A DNA stretch of 44,221 nt from an uncultured Ruminococcus sp. Lineage in GTDB: Bacteria; Bacillota; Clostridia; Oscillospirales; Ruminococcaceae. The translations under genes and the position numbers were made by a program. The DNA lies in assembly GCA_947345935.1 (NCBI GenBank), contig CAMZZN010000018.1, positions 1 through 44,221 on the forward strand, in the 5' to 3' direction. The notes under the pieces are model-generated. The model worked only from the letters and a program-made list of their open reading frames with translations. It made no database searches and was not told the DNA's origin. The number at the start of each line of letters is the position of its first letter. The stretch's first letter is position 1. Shown piece by piece: positions 41,783 to 44,221 of the stretch.

Positions 41783-42454
41783 ATGGTAAATTTTAATAAC
41801 GAATGGGATGATCTTCTTAAAGAGGAATTTACAAAAGAGTACTATATCTCTTTGAGACAGAAACTTATCAATGAATATAGAACGCAGAAGATATTTCCGG
41901 GAATGTACGATATCTTTAATGCAATGAAGCTTACTTCTTACAACGATGTAAAGTGCGTGATAATCGGGCAGGATCCGTATCACGGCGAGGGACAGGCACA
42001 TGGACTGAGCTTTTCGGTGTGCCGTGGAGTCACTCCGCCGCCGTCTCTTGTGAATATATTCAAGGAGATACGTGACGATCTTGGCATTAATAATCTGGGT
42101 AAACATGGAGAGCTGACAAAATGGGCGAAAGAGGGGGTTCTTCTGCTTAATTCAGTGCTTACCGTGCGTGCAAATCAGGCCAGAAGCCACCGTGGACTTG
42201 GCTGGGAGGAATTCACTACTGATGTGATAAAGCTTCTTAATCAACGTGAAAAGCCGATTGTCTTCATGCTTTGGGGCGGAGACGCAAAGACAAAACAGCA
42301 GTTTATAACAAATCCGGCTCACCTGGTGCTTAAAGCGGCACATCCAAGTCCGCTTTCGGCGTATAACGGCTTTTTCGGATGCAGACACTTTTCACAGGCT
42401 AACGAATTTCTCAGGTCAAATGGGATGACGGAAATTGATTGGTCAATTGATTGA
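41783..42454 (+). CDS. ung: Uracil-DNA glycosylase (family 1)
   Basis: A 223-residue enzyme that excises uracil from DNA in base excision repair. The water-activating GQDPYHG motif (catalytic Asp64), LLLNSVLTV and the C-terminal HPSPLSAYNGFFGCRHF motif are all present. Length is normal for the family. It begins two bases after the preceding membrane-protein gene and ends 13 bp before metF, implying co-transcription. Confidence 0.96.
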   Translation: MVNFNNEWDDLLKEEFTKEYYISLRQKLINEYRTQKIFPGMYDIFNAMKLTSYNDVKCVIIGQDPYHGEGQAHGLSFSVCRGVTPPPSLVNIFKEIRDDLGINNLGKHGELTKWAKEGVLLLNSVLTVRANQARSHRGLGWEEFTTDVIKLLNQREKPIVFMLWGGDAKTKQQFITNPAHLVLKAAHPSPLSAYNGFFGCRHFSQANEFLRSNGMTEIDWSID

Positions 42455-42467
42455 ATAGAGGAACATT

Positions 42468-43328
42468 ATGCGTATAAAGGATATTTTTAAAGAAAAAACA
42501 GTTTTTTCTTTTGAGGTTTTTCCTCCTAAGAAAACAAGCAGCATAGACGTTATATATAAGACACTGGATGAAATGAAGGATCTAAAACCTGATTTTATCA
42601 GTGTGACTTTCAGCGCAGGAGGAAGCGGAAATGGGCATTTTGCCTGTGATATTGCCTCGTCGATCAAAAAAATGGGGATCACGCCCGTTATACATCTTCC
42701 TTGTATAAACAACACCAGAGATGAGATATCCGAGATTCTTGAGGAACTGAAAGCAAAGGAAATTGAAAATATCCTTGCGCTTAGGGGGGATATTAACCCA
42801 GATATACCGCCAAAAACAGATTTTCTTCATGCAAGCGATCTGATAACGTATATTAAAGCGCACGGTGAGTTTGACATTGCCGGTGCGTGTTATCCTGAGG
42901 GACACCCTGATTCTGACAATCTTGTGGATGATATAATTAATCTTCGCAAGAAGGTCGAAGCAGGTGCGGAGCATCTTATATCTCAGCTTTTCTTTGACAA
43001 TGAGTATTTCTATGACTTTCTTGAGAAAGCTGCAATTGCCGGTATCAATGTGCCTATAGAAGCTGGAATTATGCCCGTGGTAAACAAAAATCAGATCGAG
43101 CGCATAGTTACCACCTGCGGTGCAAGTCTGCCGAAGAAATTTGTAAAGATCATGCAGAAGTATGAGCACAATCCGGAAGCGCTTCGTGATGCAGGTATTG
43201 CTTACGCTGTAAATCAGATAGTTGATCTGGCTGCAAACGGTATTGACGGAATTCATCTTTATACGATGAATAATGCCTACGTTGCACGGAAGATCAGCGA
43301 GGCGGTTTCCGGAATAATCAATTCATGA
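42468..43328 (+). CDS. metF: Methylenetetrahydrofolate reductase
   Basis: A 286-residue FAD-dependent TIM-barrel enzyme reducing 5,10-methylene-THF to 5-methyl-THF for methionine synthesis. The FEVFPPK N-terminal motif, the VTFSAGGS strand, the ILALRGDINPD segment and the FDIAGACYPEGHP motif are present. It overlaps the next gene by four bases (ATGA). AGAGGAAC precedes the start. Confidence 0.94.
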   Translation: MRIKDIFKEKTVFSFEVFPPKKTSSIDVIYKTLDEMKDLKPDFISVTFSAGGSGNGHFACDIASSIKKMGITPVIHLPCINNTRDEISEILEELKAKEIENILALRGDINPDIPPKTDFLHASDLITYIKAHGEFDIAGACYPEGHPDSDNLVDDIINLRKKVEAGAEHLISQLFFDNEYFYDFLEKAAIAGINVPIEAGIMPVVNKNQIERIVTTCGASLPKKFVKIMQKYEHNPEALRDAGIAYAVNQIVDLAANGIDGIHLYTMNNAYVARKISEAVSGIINS

Positions 43329-43987
43329 TAAGACTGAATCCGGTTTCGATCAGTGAGGCGGCACGTTATATGGGCGTCAAGGGCGAACCTGATGACGCTG
43401 TACGAAAACTGATAGAGCGAGCCGATGAAATTGCACGGAAAAACATAGTACCGAAGTATGTGTACCGTATCAGTGAAGCGGAATTATTGGACAGCGGTGT
43501 GATGCTCGTGAATCTTGGACTTCTTCTGACCGGAAACGACATAAAAAAGCATCTCAGCGGATGCAGAAAAGCTGTGGTTTTTGCAGCGACTCTTTCGTCG
43601 CAGGCGGATAAACTGATACGTCAGGCAGGAGTAACGGATGTGGCAGATGCGCTTGCAATGGACTGTGTATGCAGTGCTCTTATCGAACAGGTCTGCGATA
43701 AGGCAGAGGAGGAAATATTCGGTGTGGTAAAGGTCGCCTATAGAACGTGGCGTTTCAGTCCCGGTTACGGTGATCTTCCTATAACCTTGCAGGAAGATCT
43801 TCTGAAAGCCTTGAATGCGCAGAGACGTATCGGACTTACAGTGACATCGGAGAATATTATGGTGCCTTCAAAGTCTGTGACTGCGATCATAGGAATATCG
43901 GATGTTCCTGTAAAGGATAAGCCGGGAAAGTGCGAATTGTGCAATATGAGAGGAAAATGTTCGTTTTCCGTTGAATGTCGTAAATGA
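43325..43987 (+). CDS. Stand-alone methionine synthase activation domain protein
   Basis: A 220-residue protein matching the S-adenosylmethionine-binding activation domain of cobalamin-dependent methionine synthase (PF02965), with the RFSPGYGDLPI motif near residue 145. In many Firmicutes this domain is encoded apart from MetH; it reactivates oxidised cobalamin. The C-terminus adds a cysteine cluster (CELCNMRGKCSFSVEC), which suggests a metal or Fe-S site. Translational coupling to metF fits one methyl-transfer pathway. The metH gene itself is not in the window. Confidence 0.85.
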   Translation: MIRLNPVSISEAARYMGVKGEPDDAVRKLIERADEIARKNIVPKYVYRISEAELLDSGVMLVNLGLLLTGNDIKKHLSGCRKAVVFAATLSSQADKLIRQAGVTDVADALAMDCVCSALIEQVCDKAEEEIFGVVKVAYRTWRFSPGYGDLPITLQEDLLKALNAQRRIGLTVTSENIMVPSKSVTAIIGISDVPVKDKPGKCELCNMRGKCSFSVECRK

Positions 43988-44035
43988 CAGATCTTACCCT
44001 TATATTATAATTATAAAAGAGATTTTTTCTTTAAA

Positions 44036-44059
44036 TTCCTTTTGAAGGAAAATATTTTC
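44036..44059 (+). terminator. Weak terminator candidate after the MetH activation-domain gene
   Basis: TTCCTT-TTG-AAGGAA is followed by AATATTTTCT. The stem is short and AT-rich. Confidence 0.35.
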
Positions 44060-44070
44060 TGTCTGGATTT

Positions 44071-44221
44071 CACCCTGATTCTTTACAATCCCCCTTGTGG
44101 GGATTATAAAAAATTGATAATGGGCTTCCAAAGGGTGACTCCCCACGGTGTGGGGAGATGTCACGCAGTGACAGAGGGGACGGGCGCCGGTAAGGCGTGT
44201 ACTCCCCTTTGGCAGGGGGTT
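44071..44221. repeat. Second, longer copy of the palindromic repeat, cut by the window end
   Basis: From CACCCTGATTC onward this matches the core of the element at 22 kb: a hairpin over a CCCC/GGGG core, AATGGGCTTCCAAAGGGTG (to 44137) and CCCCTTTGGCAGGGG. Between the arms CCAAAGGGTG and CCCCTTTGG it carries about 65 extra bases with hairpins CTCCCCAC-GGT-GTGGGGAG (44139-44157) and TGTCAC-GCA-GTGACA (44159-44173). Confidence 0.65.

Overview
The window looks like chromosome from a cellulosome-producing Ruminococcus (Firmicutes, Oscillospiraceae). The evidence is a scaffoldin cluster of the R. flavefaciens sca type (cohesins, X-module dockerins, very long Thr linkers, a sortase-anchored cohesin), Gram-positive promoters and Shine-Dalgarno sites, and a gerA-type germination operon. 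The species cannot be fixed from sequence reading alone. No rRNA, tRNA, CRISPR array, phage or transposase gene was seen.

Layout. 1-5.9 kb: a secreted CAP-domain protein with a C-terminal dockerin, GTP-type PEP carboxykinase (minus strand), a peptidoglycan-binding-repeat protein (minus), a cytidylate-kinase-like protein and a DUF421/DUF4363 membrane pair. 6-13 kb: comM-like ATPase and rodA, then a cell-envelope operon of an LtaS-like sulfatase-fold transferase, a small membrane protein and a fusion of a YidC/Oxa1 insertase to a CDP-glycerol glycerophosphotransferase; an ECF transporter S component faces it. 14-22 kb: a 1221-residue sortase-anchored surface protein, corA behind a possible leader peptide, and a gerA-gerB-short gerC operon behind a sigma-G-like promoter, followed by a MITE-like repeat. 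22.2-28.2 kb: minus-strand operon polA-rimI-tsaD-DUF6472 with two GAAC-N4-GTTC (LexA-like) boxes in the polA leader, divergent from gtrA-dusB.

28.5-39.4 kb: a CapA-family lipoprotein with a structured leader, then the cellulosome cluster: scaC-like adaptor (cohesin + dockerin), a 1523-residue scaffoldin (about seven cohesin or cohesin-like modules plus X-dockerin), a CttA-position protein (unrecognised N-terminal region, Thr linker, X-dockerin) and a scaE-like sortase-anchored cohesin. From the known family, ScaE is covalently attached to the wall, its cohesin holds the X-dockerins of ScaB and CttA, ScaB carries enzymes or adaptors, and ScaC changes the binding specificity. No separate scaA lies between scaC and scaB, and the CttA-position protein lacks aromatic-rich cellulose-binding modules that I can recognise. 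These are the most distinctive features of the window.

39.4-44.2 kb: a TtcA-like tRNA thiolase (minus), then galE, a small membrane protein, ung, metF and a stand-alone MetH activation domain, probably co-transcribed. The window ends in a second, longer copy of the repeat seen near 22.1 kb.

Most promoters proposed here have a 17-bp spacer between recognisable -35 and -10 boxes. All calls come from reading the sequence; no database search was run.
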